Shown: positions 1 through 14,400, numbered from the stretch's first letter. The stretch: 64,000 nt of DNA from Anas platyrhynchos (GCF_047663525.1 NC_092611.1:9213001-9277000); one strand, 5' to 3'. The notes: generated from the letters alone by a model not told the origin. A program made the numbers and translations.

Positions 1-3000
1 CTCTCCAGGACCAGCAGCACACAGCCCAGGGGTCTCAGGCTCCCCCAGCCCAGCCCAGCTCGGTGCCAGCACCAGAAATTCACCCTGGACACCAGCACAG
101 GGCTGCTCCAAAGGACAATGCTCCTTGTTCCAGCTTCTTGGCAATTTTCCGCAAGATGACAACTTGAAATTCAGTGCATAACTGGAAGAAAACCTGTACC
201 AGCGTGCAGAGCCACCCTGGGACTCGGCAGAGTCCACACCGCGTATCCTGCTGTCACCAGCAGCCCGTGCTCCTCCATGCATCTCCTCCTCCCTCTGTTC
301 CCTCCACTTCAGTGCAATTTCTTTCACATAAATCATCTCGTCCTCGTGCCAGACTCATTGCGGGAGGTTTGTGCCCAGCAGGTAGCAGGGCTGCAGCCTC
401 CAGCAAGGTGCCGCACTCAGGTGCTCCTCTGCGAGGCAGCGAGCGAAGCCCCCTGCAGGTGCTCCCCCCACTGCTCCCCGGGGCTGTGCTGGGCACTGGG
501 GGGCTGCGAGGGCTCCTTCAGCATCTCTATACCACGGGGACCCAGCAGGGCCTCCCCCAGCTGGAAACCTGCCCTGACCCTCAGGCCAGCAGCAGAATCG
601 GGGCAGGTGTGCCAGTGGCACAGCGGTGAGGTGTCAGGCAGAGATTTGCAGCCCACCTGCCTCGTGCTGCTCCAAGCCCTCAGCCATCCAGCCCATCCTG
701 CACGCACCATTTCTCCGTTCCCTCCGGCACCACGGCTCCTCGGGATGGCGGAAGATTTACGCTCACAGGTAGGCAGAGAGACGGCAGCTCCCAGCCCGGA
801 CGCCCCTCTGTATTTCACGCCTTGGAGCTTGTCAAGCCGCCTTTGGCTCGTGCTCCGTCATCCCGCAGGCCTTGGAGCAGAGGCAAGGACATCACGTGGG
901 GCTGGGACGCCAGGAGCTAGATCAACTGCACCTTCCCTCCGCAGGCGACCGTCTGCATCCTTTCTTCCCTGCCCTGCACAGAAAGCAGTCAAGGACTCGC
1001 TTGCTCTGATCTCAGATGAAGCAGCCCTTGCGCAGCTCCAACAGCACGGCAAAAGCTGCCACCAGCTCTCCTGCAGGACGGCCCCAGCTCAGGCACTTCT
1101 TGGTTGCAACATCAGCGTTTGAGCTGTGCTGCACGCGAGATGAGGTAGCCAAAGCTGCTCTGCCAACTCAGGATTCAGCTGGAGGAAACAGCCTGGGCTG
1201 AACCCCACCAGGTGCAGCCCTGCTGCGCTCCCGTCCCGAGCGCTTTGCTGCGCAGGACTCCAGGGATCCCAGGGCATCACCTGGCCAAAAGGCTGCGATC
1301 CCAAACCTCAGCCACCTCCTGCAGCTGTGCCGTGCAGGGACACAGCAGCAGGGCAGACGGTGGCCGTGGCCACACGGGTGCAGGCAGAGCCCCGCCAAGC
1401 CCAGCGCATCTGGAGGCGATGGGGTGCTCGTCCCTCACTCTCCACATGCATTTTATTTACTTGTTTTAGTCCCTTTTCTCTCTCTTTTTTTTTTTTTTTT
1501 GGTGCGTGTGTGCATGTGTGTGAGATCGTCTACAACGTGACTCTGCATTATCAGGGCTATAATGAGTCCTTGTTAAAATGGATTTGATGGAATAATTATA
1601 TTCCAGAAAAAAACCTGCAGGAAAGCTCTCTCCCCTCTTAAAGGGCAGGATCATCAAACGTTCGCACCACATTATTTGCAGTCACACCTTCTGCTGCATC
1701 TGCTCCTTTTAAAATCTCTAACTCCAATCTGATCTGAATATATAAATCTGAATTATCACAGCAAAAGGAGATGTGCTCACACCTTTTTTTATCTGTTGCC
1801 ATGGCGATTAGATAAAATTCACGCCAAGTCTCTGGGGAAGGATGAAATGATTTCAGACAGAATCTCACCCCACTTGGTGAGAATAACGCCTGGAGCTACT
1901 TCCCTCTGTAACAGGTCTGGGCACATGTCGCAGCCAGCGAGGGGGCGAGGGGCGGGGGGACGCCAGGACACCTCCGGAGATCTCGGGACCGACAGGAGAA
2001 AAGGTCCCGCAGCACCCCCAGCCAGAGCAGGGCCGGACACTGCTCCTCTGAATCACATCAGGATGCTCCATGGTGCAGGGAGAAGCTGGGAACTGCAGCT
2101 AAAAGGCCAGCTCCTCGCCGGGCCTTTGCCCAGTGGTCTTAGCTCAGGTCTCAGTGCTGTCCATGAGCACTGCCCCTGCCTGCTGCAGGCTCAGGGCTGT
2201 GCCACGAGCGATGGCAAAGCCACAGAGTGGCCATGTCCTGGACCACTGGGAGCTGCTCGCTGTGAGCCAGCTGGGCTTATCCTGCACTCAGCAACACCGA
2301 ATCAAAGTGCTGACAGCCGGTACCTGTCCTCAACATCTCCTCCCCTGCCCCTAACAAATACCAATGCACAGACAAGGGCTGCTGGCACCTCGCCGTGTTT
2401 GCTCGGTCCCAGCTTCCAGCTTTTCTCCAGTGACACGGGATGGATGTCCCCAGCACAAGGCCATTGATGGAAGGACAATGCTCAATTATCCAGGTCCGGG
2501 CTGGCCTCCTGGATCAGCTGCTGTGCCCCCAGCACGCAGCACACGTCTGCTGGCGAGGCAGCACCAACAGCCCCCGTCCCAGCTCCAGACCACTGCCCCC
2601 ATAAATACAGCGGGGTTTTAATTGTTTTAATTGCCCGTAGCCTCACGTTGCACCTCTGCACTCATTGTGCTTCGAGACAGATTCAAGTGGAGTTTGTGTT
2701 TCTAGTATTTCAGAGAATGGGTGGCAGATGTTGCCAGGTACAGCAGAGAAGAACATCCACCTTTGGGGTAGCTGGCTGTATTTAACCATGAGAATTCTGT
2801 CACACTTCTCCCCATCACCAAACAGCCGCTGGGATGAGCTCAACAACTCCAGTCAGACACTGCCGCAGGCAGCACGGCCAGGTCTCCTTAAACTGAGCTC
2901 GTATCTGAGCCACCACCAACAGACCAGCCTCAACAGATACTTTCTGAATTCCTAACAGGCCGTCATTCAGACAAGAACATTCACAAAAACAATTAAAACT

Positions 3001-6000
3001 TCACAAAACTGTGATTTTTTTTTCCCAGTTCCATCCTTCTGGCAAGCTTCGTGTTTCAGCTTTCAGAGAGGGCTTTGTGGCTCTCCAAAAACTAACGCAG
3101 CACGTCCAAGTACCCACAGCCCTCAAGCAGCAGCTATTAAGAAAAGCAGCACCCCAAAGCAGTCTGTACCCTGAGAGGGGTTGCACTGAGATATGTTTCC
3201 AGCACAACGTGTCAAGTACATGACTCCAAAGCATCCAAGAGCAGCTCAGCAATGGGTTCATGGGTGCAGTAACGGTCACTGCCTCCAATAATCGCTGTTC
3301 CTGTGCTGCCTTGAGCCCCAGGCCACCAATTCCCAGGCAAGACGGAGAAAAATGCCATCAGCTTTCATCCATGGCTCTGAGGACGTATCCAGGCCAGAGC
3401 CCAGCACCCCCCAGCCATCATCTGTGCCCAGCAGCCTTCTTCAGCACAGCCCGGGCAGACAACACGTTTATGCCAGTAAAGGCAAACCAGGGTGTAAATT
3501 CATCTCCGACCCCACTGGGGGATGGGTTGGGTGTAACTGCACACGGGTGCTCCCTGGGTTACAAATGAAGTTTCCAAAAAGCCAGCTACAGCTCCAGTGA
3601 GCACACGTCGGGGATAGCAGGGAGCTCATTGCTGGCAGTTCCTCAGAGATGCGCTCTTTGTAGCACCACACATTTCCTACCCTCATCACCACCTTTGTGA
3701 GCCCCCGCTGGATGCACACCCTGGTGGTGCCCACCTGTGTCGGGTCCATGTTAGCATTACCACCACGTGCCCAGCCCTGCAGAGCCCACAGCTGACAAAA
3801 TCCAGCTAAATTCCTGCACTACCTGGAGAGAGGACAACTCAGTGCCAGGAATCCCCATTTCTGTGTCACCACAATGAGCACGGTGACCCTGTGGCACCCT
3901 CGCTCAAAAACGCGACACATTTTCAACAAACCAAACCACGCACGTGCTCCTGGACTTGGCATCACCCAGCCTGGAGATGTGGCTTTAAAAAAAGCCGTAC
4001 GCCACGCTGAGTTCCTGCAGAGGCTCGTGGCAGCAGCTCCCCCCTGCCTCCCCACAGAGCAGGAGAGGGACGCGGGCAGCATGCTGCTCAGCGGCATCCT
4101 CCCCGGCCTCCTCCCACCCCTCTCCCCCAAGTAGACATCAAGATTCATCAATAGCAACAGAGTTTGAAATCACAGCCTCGGCGTGAAGTGCAATCTCGTA
4201 CACAGCCCCCAAATCTGTAAGCGCTGCTGCTTTATTCTGAATAAGCACTAGCCCACGTTAAATGCCAGAATCCTGTGAGTGGTGCTGCACGTGTGCTACC
4301 AGGCTGAGAACGAGAGGCAAGATTGATTTGGATGTGAGCACCAGCAAAGCAAATGGGTTTTTGAAAACCCTGTAATTTCTCTGCAACCCTTGACTTCACT
4401 AAACACACATTTTTAGACTACGGCACAGTTAGGTAGGCATTAAACAAAAATGAGCTGCACTAATGATGATTTACGTGCAGGATAACCTTCTATAAAGAAT
4501 TTATCTTTGATTTCAGGGTAAGTTTCAGTGTTGCCAAGTTAACCAAATAACGCGAGTCCCCACCAAAACCCCCCACTGCAGCAGTGCGATACAGACACGA
4601 GGCATTTTTCTGCAATTGTTTTAAGATCTCTCCTAAAATAGACCCAGTAGGTGCTCCTGGAAAAAAAAAAATAAAAAATAAAAGACTTGTCAGGAACTTA
4701 AATGAAGGGAAGCCAGGCACAGGCACCCTCTGAAAGCAGAGCACTGCTGCGCCAAGAGCAGCGCTCAGGGAGCAGCTCACAGCCCACACCAGCCCCAGGC
4801 AGACCCCGAAAATTCCCCCACCCATCACCCATGGGGAGAGGGAAGCTTTCAGCCCAGTACCCCCATAAAACACAGGAAACCCATCACAAAGCTCCTGAAA
4901 CACGTGGCGAGACGGGGTTGCACCTGCAGTGCCACAGGAAGCGCGCCCTCCCTTTCACAGGGTTTTTTCCCCCATTTCTGGGCTATAAAATGTTGTTTCG
5001 GTCAGGGAGAGGAATCAGGACACTACAGAAAGCAAGCACCTAGGGTGAAAATAGTCATTGCAATGAAAGTTTTCTGCCACAGAGCGCACTGGATGGAGGA
5101 TTCATTACTGAGCCTGCTAGGACCATGCACGCCCTGACGCACCAAGGGTTAGCAGGAAGGAGCAGAGTCCTCTGCAGAGACTAGAGGAAAGTTTCACAAA
5201 AAGCACCGGCTGGCATGCACTGATATTAGGGGAAAAGAAACCCAGTTTGAAGTAGAGCTTGGCTTCACTTCTGAAAGAGCTGCAGTACCTCCACAGACCT
5301 TTTGTTTCCGGAGGATGACTGGGGGAGCACTACGCAGTGCCATCGGTACCACGCGTGGTGTTAGCGCACCTCTGGCACGAGGGGGCTGGCAGTGCTCAGC
5401 ACTCCTCGCCAGGAGCAGCAGGAGCCCCCCCCTTGCCTTACACACCAAGAAGTAGGACAGAATCAAAGGCTCACCGGAGGTCAGGAGGAGAGCATGTTTT
5501 TGGTAACAGCAAAGCCAGTTTTAGCTCTAGCGATAGCAAGAAAAAAAAATAAGCTTCAGGCAGATACTATATTTGTAATCCAACAGCAAAACATGTTTGC
5601 TTGTGTTGACTCTGCACTGTAACACGATTTATATGTTCTGTCTTTAGGGTAATTATTGCTTTAGAATGTTAAAATTGTTCCACTCTAATTAAATCATCAT
5701 ATTAAAAAATCCACCGCAAACGCGAACTTGGGAACAAGTCTGGTTAAGATCATGCAAGCGCACGGGTGCCCGGGTGACGAGCGCGCTGCTCTTCAGACGG
5801 AGCGCAGACACCACACTGCTCCCACGTGCCAGGAATGCACTGCAGCACCAGGGGCTGCAAGGTGAGAAGAAAATTCAGGGCAGAGCTCTTAGGATGTGGA
5901 TCCATCCCCGGAGCACGATGCCAGCACGGCACCAGGCTCACCCGGGGCTCGGTCCGCAACGAGGGGTCTCGGCTGCGGGGTCCGCACCACCCGCGCCTGC

Positions 6001-8445
6001 CAGCTGCTTGGGGACAGGGACACGGTGCCAAGCAAAGCCCCGAGTTTTGTGCCTTCTGCTCCTGAAAGCAGAGCTGCAGCACAGCAGAGCCTGCAGAGCT
6101 ATTACCAGCACTCAGCCCAGGCGGTGGTTCGAGCAGATGACGTGCTGCAAGGTGTCTGCGCGCTCCAGCCCCTGGAACCACCACTCGTCCTCCCGAGAGG
6201 TGCTGGAGGAGACAAGGGCTGAGCAGCCCTGGCCAAGCACTACTTGTTTTGTTACAAAAGCAGATAAGAACCCACCAGAAGCTACAAGCACCTGGCATGC
6301 AAACGGCCCACCCAGCTCCACCACACAGCGCAAGTTCCTTGGGGTGGCCGTTGGAGTCCCTGGGGCTTTCAGCACCCTCAGGAGCGCCCAAAGCAGCAGG
6401 GCAGTGCCAGGAACCTCCGAGCAAGCCCTGCCAGAGCCAGTAGGGCACTGAAACCCCACCTCACACCCCATGTTAGGGCAAAAGCAGCTGTTCCCCGGGG
6501 CCGTGCTGAGGATGTGGCCGAGCCTGCACCCTGCCAGCGCCTCCCGTGCCTCTTCTGCACAGCGGCCAGCCTCAGGGCAACCCCCCCCCAAAAAGGCTTG
6601 TAAATGGGCCTCAGAGACCACCCAGGGGTTTCTCACCTAGTAAAACGAAGCGGGCATTTCTGTGATACCACAAAACACCCTGAAATGCCAGAAAGGTTTG
6701 TGTTCAGGAAGGCTGTTTGCTAAACCAGAATCTCCCTTCCCGGGCCAAAGGCTGTTGCAGGCACGGAGCAGCTGCCCGTCAACACACGAGCATCCTTCCC
6801 AACCCCTGCCTGGGGAAGACCGTGCTCCGGAGGCGAGGAGTCTCATGCAATATTTCATCCCGAGACTGTCAGAAGTGGGTCAGTGCTGGGGAGGAGGGGC
6901 ACCATAAACCCAGCTCCTGACCACGGCGAGGGAGCTGGCTCAGCGCCCCAGCTCTGCCGCCCGGCACAGGCTCAGTGCCAGCACCAGGACGGGCACAGTG
7001 GGTGTCAGAGAGGTGTCCTTGCTGCCCCGGCTGTCAGCTCAGCACCACTCCGGGTGTCACCTCACAGCTGGTGCTGCACAGACCCCACAGAGCCCCGCAG
7101 CAGGAGGAGAGGGCAGCGCTGAGCCAGCAGGTCAGCTGCACCCTGAGGGACGCCACCAGCGAGAGCCACCGCAGCCCCCAGGAAGCTCGTCCCCCTCCAG
7201 GTGAAGCACTTTGCTCCTTAAGCTCCTTAGGAAACATCCCTGCAAGGCGGATTAAAGCAAATCCCCTCCCCTGCATGGTCAGCGGCTGGCACCAGGCTGT
7301 CCCCCCAGCTGCCACCCTCCCGGTGCCCCCCAGTGCCAGCCCCTGGGCGCGTCCCCGCTGCGTGGCCAGCGTGGCAATGCCCAGCCCCAGAGGAGCATCG
7401 GGACTTACTGACCTATGAGCAAATATCAAGCACTGAGCACTCACTCTGGGCAAAATCCTTTAATTCTTTCTGGATCCCCTGGGGCAAGCAGCATCGATTG
7501 CTTTGCTATAGCTTACACACGCTGCGCAGGGCAGCCAGCGCTGCCATCAATACAGCCAGGGAGGGAGCCAAGAGGTCACCCCGGTACATGGGGACACTGC
7601 TGGCTCCACGCAGTGCTCAGCACCTGCCCGTGGCCCCGTGCTGCTCCCCAGCCTGTGACAAGCCCGGCAGGCCCCAGCGTACCAGCAGAGGCACAGCACA
7701 CCCATGTGCCCTGCTCCTTTCCCCTCCTGCTTGGCCACACCAAGGCACCAGCTCGTGTCCAACCCAGGGGATCTGCTGGGCCCAGACTCTGCTTTTAGGG
7801 GCTCTCTGCTCTCACCAGGACTCAGGGTGTGCAGTGCCTGCCAAAAATCTCAGGGAACTACCCAAGGGTGGCAGCTCCCTGCAAAGACACAGGTGCTGCT
7901 GTCCCCACCATGGCCCCAACCCAAAACCACAACAGCAGCATTGGTGCTGGGTGGGACACATCCAGCCTGGGTGGCCAAGGTGCTTCCCGTGCCAACACAG
8001 AGGCACACGCTGCCTTTAGCAGAGTGCCTCTTCCCATGGCTGAAGCTGGTGTGAAAACACACAAGGAAGGCTGGGATATTGACTTGTGTGCCACTGATGG
8101 CTGTGGGTCAGCACAGGGACAGCACGGGCAGGAGCTGATGCCCCAGCCCCAGGTGCCACACAGCCATGGGGGGGACACCAGGACAGGACACACGCTGCCA
8201 CACTTACACCAGGCACCTGCAAGCACGGCGATGCTCAGAGCACAGCCGCAGCACCAGGGACCCCAAAGGCAGCACCACCAGGCTTCTCCAGTCCGAAGCC
8301 ACAACATATCCATTGACAAAACCTTGGCTTTGGCAGCACAGACGACAAACCACAAAAACATTCTCCACGATGCTCAGCCCGGCACGGCAGAGCAGGTCCG
8401 ATTCTCCGAGAGCACCGGGCGTTCTCCCAGCAGCGCCTCTCTTAC
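1..8445 (-). other. DSCAML1: DSCAML1 intron 3 (partial, runs off the left edge)
   Basis: No further DSCAML1 exon was recognised between the exon 3 donor at 8445 and position 1, so this intron is at least 8.4 kb. No ORF here resembles a known protein. It has two textures: GC-rich ordinary intron, and AT-rich blocks that look like conserved non-coding sequence at about 1,540-1,880, 4,200-4,520 and 5,540-5,760. Simple repeats include a T run at about 1,483-1,500 and an A-rich stretch at about 4,660-4,685. Confidence 0.75.
1540..1880. promoter_or_regulatory. Candidate enhancer block with an RFX X-box-like palindrome
   Basis: Seen: an AT-rich non-coding block inside the GC-rich DSCAML1 intron 3, with TAATTA/TTATTTG-type motifs and an imperfect X-box (GTTGCC-AT-GGCGAT) at 1795-1808. 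Known: RFX factors bind GTTGCC-N-GGCAAC-like inverted repeats in neuronal and ciliary enhancers. Inference: a developmental enhancer of DSCAML1 or a neighbour. No alignment was possible here. Confidence 0.35.
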
Positions 8446-11400
8446 CTGGGATGATAGAAACGGTGTCTTTCTCCCAGGACACAACACTAACGTATTCCTG
8501 CACTGAAGAGGGGATGAGGCACTTGAAAACAGCCACGTTTCCACGCATCGACCTTTGGTCCTCCACCCGGACGGTGTACGGCTCCCTGAAAACTGCGGAG
8601 AAGAGCAGATGGTTGGTGGCGTGGTGGTGCTGGAAGCGAGCACGCTTCCTTTCGCTTTAATCCCACATCTCCCAAACAAACAAACCCACCCAGCCATAAA
8701 CTGCTTCCATCCACAACACTTGGCCCACACAGAAGCAGGGGCAGAGGCAGCACGAGGTAACTCTGCTGCTCACCTCCCCATCCCCGAGGGGTGCTCTGAG
8801 CCTTGTCCTTGTCACAGGGTGCCCGCGAGCTGCCCCCGGAGCTGCCCCGTCCCTCAGGGTGATGCGCGCCCCAGTAGCAGGGTGCTCCCTGGTGCCAAGC
8901 CCTCCTGCAGCTCTCATTAGGGCAGCTGGGTCTGCCCCAGCCTTATCAGCACAAACGAGACACCGCTGTGCCCAGGAACCATCACCGAGCCCAGAAAAAA
9001 CAGGCACCAGGAACTCCAGGGATGCAAATGCAGGAGTGCAGGTGCCTCCACCTGGGGACAGTAACTGTGCCCTGTAGGGGACAGCCATTTCCTTCATTTA
9101 ATGACACCCCACGGCCAGAACAAAAGCAGCAGACAAATCTCTTCAGAAAAAAAAAATCTCCAAAGGTCACAAAAATAAGACATTTATCCCAAGTGGAAAG
9201 CACCCCTTGGCGATGCACCCTACTCCACCAGGCAGGCAGTGAGGGGTGCTGGCATTTCCACCCCCATCTCCCTGGGGTGCTGGGTGACTCCTCCTGCTGG
9301 TGCCACACGCCAGGTGACAGCCATAAAGGAATCAATGGCCAGCTGCAGGGGATGCCCCACGTGTGCCACCCCCCAGCTCCCCTGCTATGCACTGGGTGCC
9401 CCGGCAGTAAGCTGGGGCTGCAGGGGAGAAGCCCCCACAAAGGGACACCAGCACCGAAGCAGCTTAGGTAGCAAAAGCCTCCTTAATCACATGGAGCCGA
9501 GGCTTATTCACGGGCTTTAAAGGCCAGCAGGGAGCACGAGGACCATCCAGCCCGGCTGCTGCCCCGTGCGCCCAGCCCCTCGGCTGCCCCCAGCAGCCCC
9601 AGCCCCAGCTCCGTGCGGAGCCAGCTCCAGTTTCCCCTGCTGCTGCCGAGCCTCCTGCTCCCAAAGGGTGAATTAAAGCCCCCACTGGCACACTGAAAGC
9701 TTCCCACTGGCTAGAGAGATTTACTCCACGCACTCACTACCAGGTTTCCCAAAGCTTTCAGACTTCTCCAATTCCCCGTGTTTTTAATTGGGGTTTATTT
9801 GCTTTCTTTATACAGCTTTAATTGGCTTTACTTGCACGGCCATCACAAAGCAGGGGAGAGCAACAGGGACACGAGCCTGGGTGGATGCAGAAGCAGGGGG
9901 ACGTTTCGCAGCCATTTCCAACCAGGATAAAGCCAAAGCACCAGGAACCACCGCAGCCAGGAGCCGTCCTGGTGGCCCCAGCGCCCCGCACGTGGCCCCG
10001 CTGGGAAGTGCCTACTAATTGCGCCTGCTAATTGCACCTGCTAATGGGGCACAGACGGCCAGGCTGCAGGCTGAAGGCCTGCTCACAGGGGGGCATTAAG
10101 GCAGGGCTCAGCCCTGCCACCACCCTGCTGTGATCCCAAAAAGCCCTCAGCATGTGGAAGGGCAGCGGAGGCTGAGCGCAGGGGGGCAGGCGAGGAGCAG
10201 GGGCAAAATGTGTCCCCTGCAGCACCCCCAGAGCATCCTCTCGTGTGAGCCCTGCACAACCACACCCTCCCTTTCACTCCCTGCCAGGCAAGTTTGCCAA
10301 AACTCCCCACTTTTAGCAAATCCTCAGAAGCACAAGCTGCAGCCAGGCCGTGCTCACCCCACACCATGCTTCACCCCATGCTGCCAGCCCCATGAGACAC
10401 CCCCCCCCATGGTCCCCAGGGATCGAGGGACCCCCACAAAGCCCCGGCACGATTTGGGCAGCAGCTCCCTGCTGCACGTCCCCATTTGTTGCACCCTCCC
10501 CGTTTGCTGTCCCTCCTCCACTCCGCGGTGGTTTATAGGTAACCTGGTAATGTTGGTAAATAATTCACCCCGGGGAGGGGGGTTAATACCAATTTACTCG
10601 GCAGTACAAGGTATTAAAATAAAAAACCCTGTAGTCACTTCTGTCATGTTCCCTCTGCTAGCCCCACTTTTAATAGGTTACATAATGAAGCCATTCCTGG
10701 GCTATTAGCCCTCCTCAGCCTGGTCAATAATTTACTATAATAGCTTCTGGAAGCAGCTCTTTGCCATATTCCTCCTTTTTTCTTTGCTTAATAGGCCTTG
10801 GCATGCTCGGGCTGGATGCTGCAGTGGGAGCAGGCAGGTCTGAGGGGGGCAGGGGGGGCTCTGGGCTCCAAGCAGATGTGGCCCGGGTCCTCCCCTCGTG
10901 CACACCCCGTGTGTGGCTGCAGTGTGCCAGAGCTGATTCACGGGGGGTGACCTCTCCTGCAGCAAGGATGCAGCAGCACCACGGCCCCAGGTGCTTGCTG
11001 GGGGCACCCAAACCCTTCACCGTGGCCCTGCTCTTTGCTCCACAGCCGACAGAGGCAGAATTTGCCTTTAGGTGGGCAGGATGCCGCTTGGCACACACAT
11101 CTCAGGGCTGTCCCACACAGAGCCCCTTCTGCTCCCATCCGCACAGCACCGATCACTCCCTTTGCAGCAGCAAGCACAGCCCTGGCTCAGCAATCCCCCA
11201 GGAGATAAACTAGCACCTCATCAACCCCCCCAACCCCCCCAGCCCCTACCTGCTTTAACACGGATGTTTGGGCTCCTGATTTTGCCAGCCGAGTTCTCCG
11301 CGGTGCAGAAGTAGTCGTTGTCGTGGATGAAGCTGTTGAAGGCTGATGGCGAGAAGGGGTAGAGCTGCAAAGTCCCATTGGCATGGACGTGCCGGATGTG

Positions 11401-14400
11401 GGGCACATCGTAGATGTCGTCGCCTGTGGCCAGGTACCACCGAAGGACGGCGCTGGGTGACCCCGCGGCCGGGCAGGGGATCACCACCCCCACTGTGCTG
11501 GAGAAGGTGACCTGCTGGAGGGAGTCGTTCACAAAGTAGAGGCTGGTTCCAACATCTTCAGCGAGAGCTGCGGGGGAAGCAGAGGCCGTGGGTTATTACA
11601 GATAACTCTCCCCACCGGGGCAGCTGCCCCGAGCCCAGCCCCGACGCACGGCAGAGCAGGAGGAGGCAGCGCAGCGACATCGGTGCACGAGCTGGAAGCA
11701 TAAAGGCCACCTTCACAGGCCAGCGCTCTTGCTGGCAGCACGGATCATGGACCACGAGTGCCTAAGCAGGGCGGCTAGGGGCTGTGCACGCATGGGGGGG
11801 TTCCAGGATCCCCCAACTCGGTGGGGAGAAGGCACAGCGTGAGGAACCTCCACGCATGGGTGCCCCTAGATGTGCAGCCCCATCTGGGGCTGTGCACGCA
11901 CCGCTGGCCCTGAGCACACTTCCACATCGTGCCTCAGCACCCACAGGGCTGGGGACACCCAGGGGCACCTGCATCCTGCAGGCAGCTCTGCAGGGAAGCC
12001 ACCAGGATGTTGGTGAGCCCCAGCTGAACCTCTCCCAAGCAGGGCAGGAAGATTTGCTGCCAGCCCACCGCTCCAAGAGAGGAGCAGGAAAACTGCCTTC
12101 GGCCTTGCTGTCCTCTCCTGGGGTCAGAGCAGGGAGCACAACCCCAGCCCGAACTTTCTGCCCTGCCATCCGAGGGGAGCTCACGGCCCCCCAGAAGCTT
12201 CCCAGGGCACTCGTCTGGCTGCAGGGAAGCGGGGAGGAGACCTCTGCGCCCAGCTCCTCCTGCCTCCCCTTCCCAGTCCAGGACCACGAGCACAGCCAGC
12301 GAAGCCTCCTATAAATACGGATGAGGCAGCCCCCAGTCACTTTGCTCGTTTTTTTTCTTTTTTTAGCCACACTTTTCCGCGTGGGCGGCAGGACACGGAT
12401 ATAGAAAGCGGCCCTCGGCGGGTGTATTAATAGCTCTGGCTGAGAGCACCGCTCGTGGTGCCGCAGAGCCAACACGCAAATAACACCACGCTGCTGGCTC
12501 CCAACGAGCCACCGGGGACCCTCCCTGACCTCGATTCCTCAACTTGGGGAGGAGGGAACAGGAGCAGGGGGGAGAAGGGAAGCATCTCCTTGTATGAACA
12601 TCCTCCAGGCAGCACCTCCGGGGCAGCGCAGCTGCCGGACAAGGAGAGACTCTGGAGGTGCCGTTGGCCACAGCACCAAGCCCGCATCCATGGAAAAGAG
12701 TTTTCTTTTCCTCAGGCGGGATCTGAGAGCACACCCCTCTCTTGTTGTGTCCCCTGCGTGCTCAGGACCATTCTCCACCAGGTTATGGGCACCACAGCCC
12801 CTTGGCCCTTCCTGCACAGAGCCCCCGTCGTGCCACCAGCAGGATGTCCGCGTGCCTTTCAGCACCATTAAACCATTGTGAGAGCCTCCTCATCTTGCTC
12901 TCCGGGTACTCAGCACCAACCATCACCCATCCTGCACCCCACACCTCCAGCTGGGTCCTGGGGTCCCTCTTGGAGCAGCGATGGGAGAGCAGCCACCCCC
13001 CGACGGGGAAATCTCCTCTTTCCAGCCCCCCTGGGGGGGCTTGGTGGTAGGAGGGGGAAAAGAGTGGAAAAGTACCTCCTAAACAGAAATTCAGCTTAGC
13101 CATGAAGCTTTTTCAGGTCAAAGGGGGAAAGGGATTTTTAATAGAAAATGGAAGTTATGGGATTGGCAATAGTTATGTGACAGACGCAGAGAGTTAAATC
13201 CAGATAATCTCCTTTACCATTTAGCATTGAGCACCATCCTAATTCCATGTTTCATAAAACTGTCTCCAAATCACCGAGAGATTAAATATTTAGAAATAGC
13301 CCCGCAATATTTTTAAACCAGAAATCACTGCTCACATCTGGTCAGATGTGCTGACCCTAACCTAAATATCGAGGGCATTAATTCACACGAGCCCGAGCAG
13401 AGGCGGCGACAGAGGAAGGGCTCCACATGCGCTGGTTTCTGCTGGGGGAGCTGCAGGCACCCGGCACCCAACACCCCAGCCCAGGCTGCTGGGGAGGCAG
13501 AGCTGCACAAAGCCCACCACGCGGCCGGACACTGCCTGCCTTGCTCTGAACGGCAGGTATTTGAAGTTATCAAAGCGCAATCTTCTTAAATTGTACTAAA
13601 TTGCAACCTAGAGGTATTGAAATATTAATATCTCTTTCTGAGCTGGGAGAAGCAAGTCATTTTGCTATCATCCCTCAGGAATATTTACCAGTCTCGATGG
13701 CTGGACTTGCCAAACTCCAGAACCCGCAGACGCACGGCGGCTCGGCGCTCTGCAGAGCCGTGCGCTGCTCCGGAGGCACTCATTTACTCTAACGAGTGGC
13801 TAAGGCAGAGCGGCCATAAATTGACCCCGGGGTTTGTCAGCAAGTCACGTACCTCAGAAGAGGCAGCTGAGATGTAGGTGTGAGCCCTGCCTGAGAGGCA
13901 GCACAGAAATGCCACCCCAGATAAAAGCCCAGCCACACAACCCTTCCTCACCCCCAAACCTCACAGCTCCTTTTGTCACTAAGTGGATTTAGGACTCCTC
14001 AGACAACAACGGGCTGCACATGAGTGCAATTAGAGATGTTTCTCCTGGAGTAGGAGGCTTCTCCTGCCCTCGATGCACACCTGTGTTAGCATTCAGGACC
14101 CCTCAGCTGTCCCCAGACCCGAGAGGCTGTGAAGAACTGCAGGCTAATCACCACCCTGCCACTCGTTTATTATCCTCATTAAGGGTGGTTGACACCTGCC
14201 AAGCTCAAGGGGAAGGTGAACTGAAGCCTGGCACACACAGCAGGGTGGGAATTGGAGGTAGGTGGCAAATCGTAGCCTTTCCTCCCAGCTGGAGGAAATT
14301 GGGCAGCAATTCCATCCTGCGCTGCCTGCACACCTGTAGTGCTGGGGCAGCCTTTGGCCTTCCCTGGAACGAGCTGCCACCAAGCCCTCACCTTCAGGGG

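Larger units (their letters stand above)
8593..11249 (-). other. DSCAML1: DSCAML1 intron 2
   Basis: A 2.66-kb intron between coding exons 2 and 3, with donor GTAGGG at 11249 and acceptor CAG at 8595-8593. It contains no recognisable gene. Notable contents are three 13-bp repeats at 10011-10049 and an AT-rich block at about 10,530-10,800 that could be conserved non-coding sequence. Confidence 0.85.
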
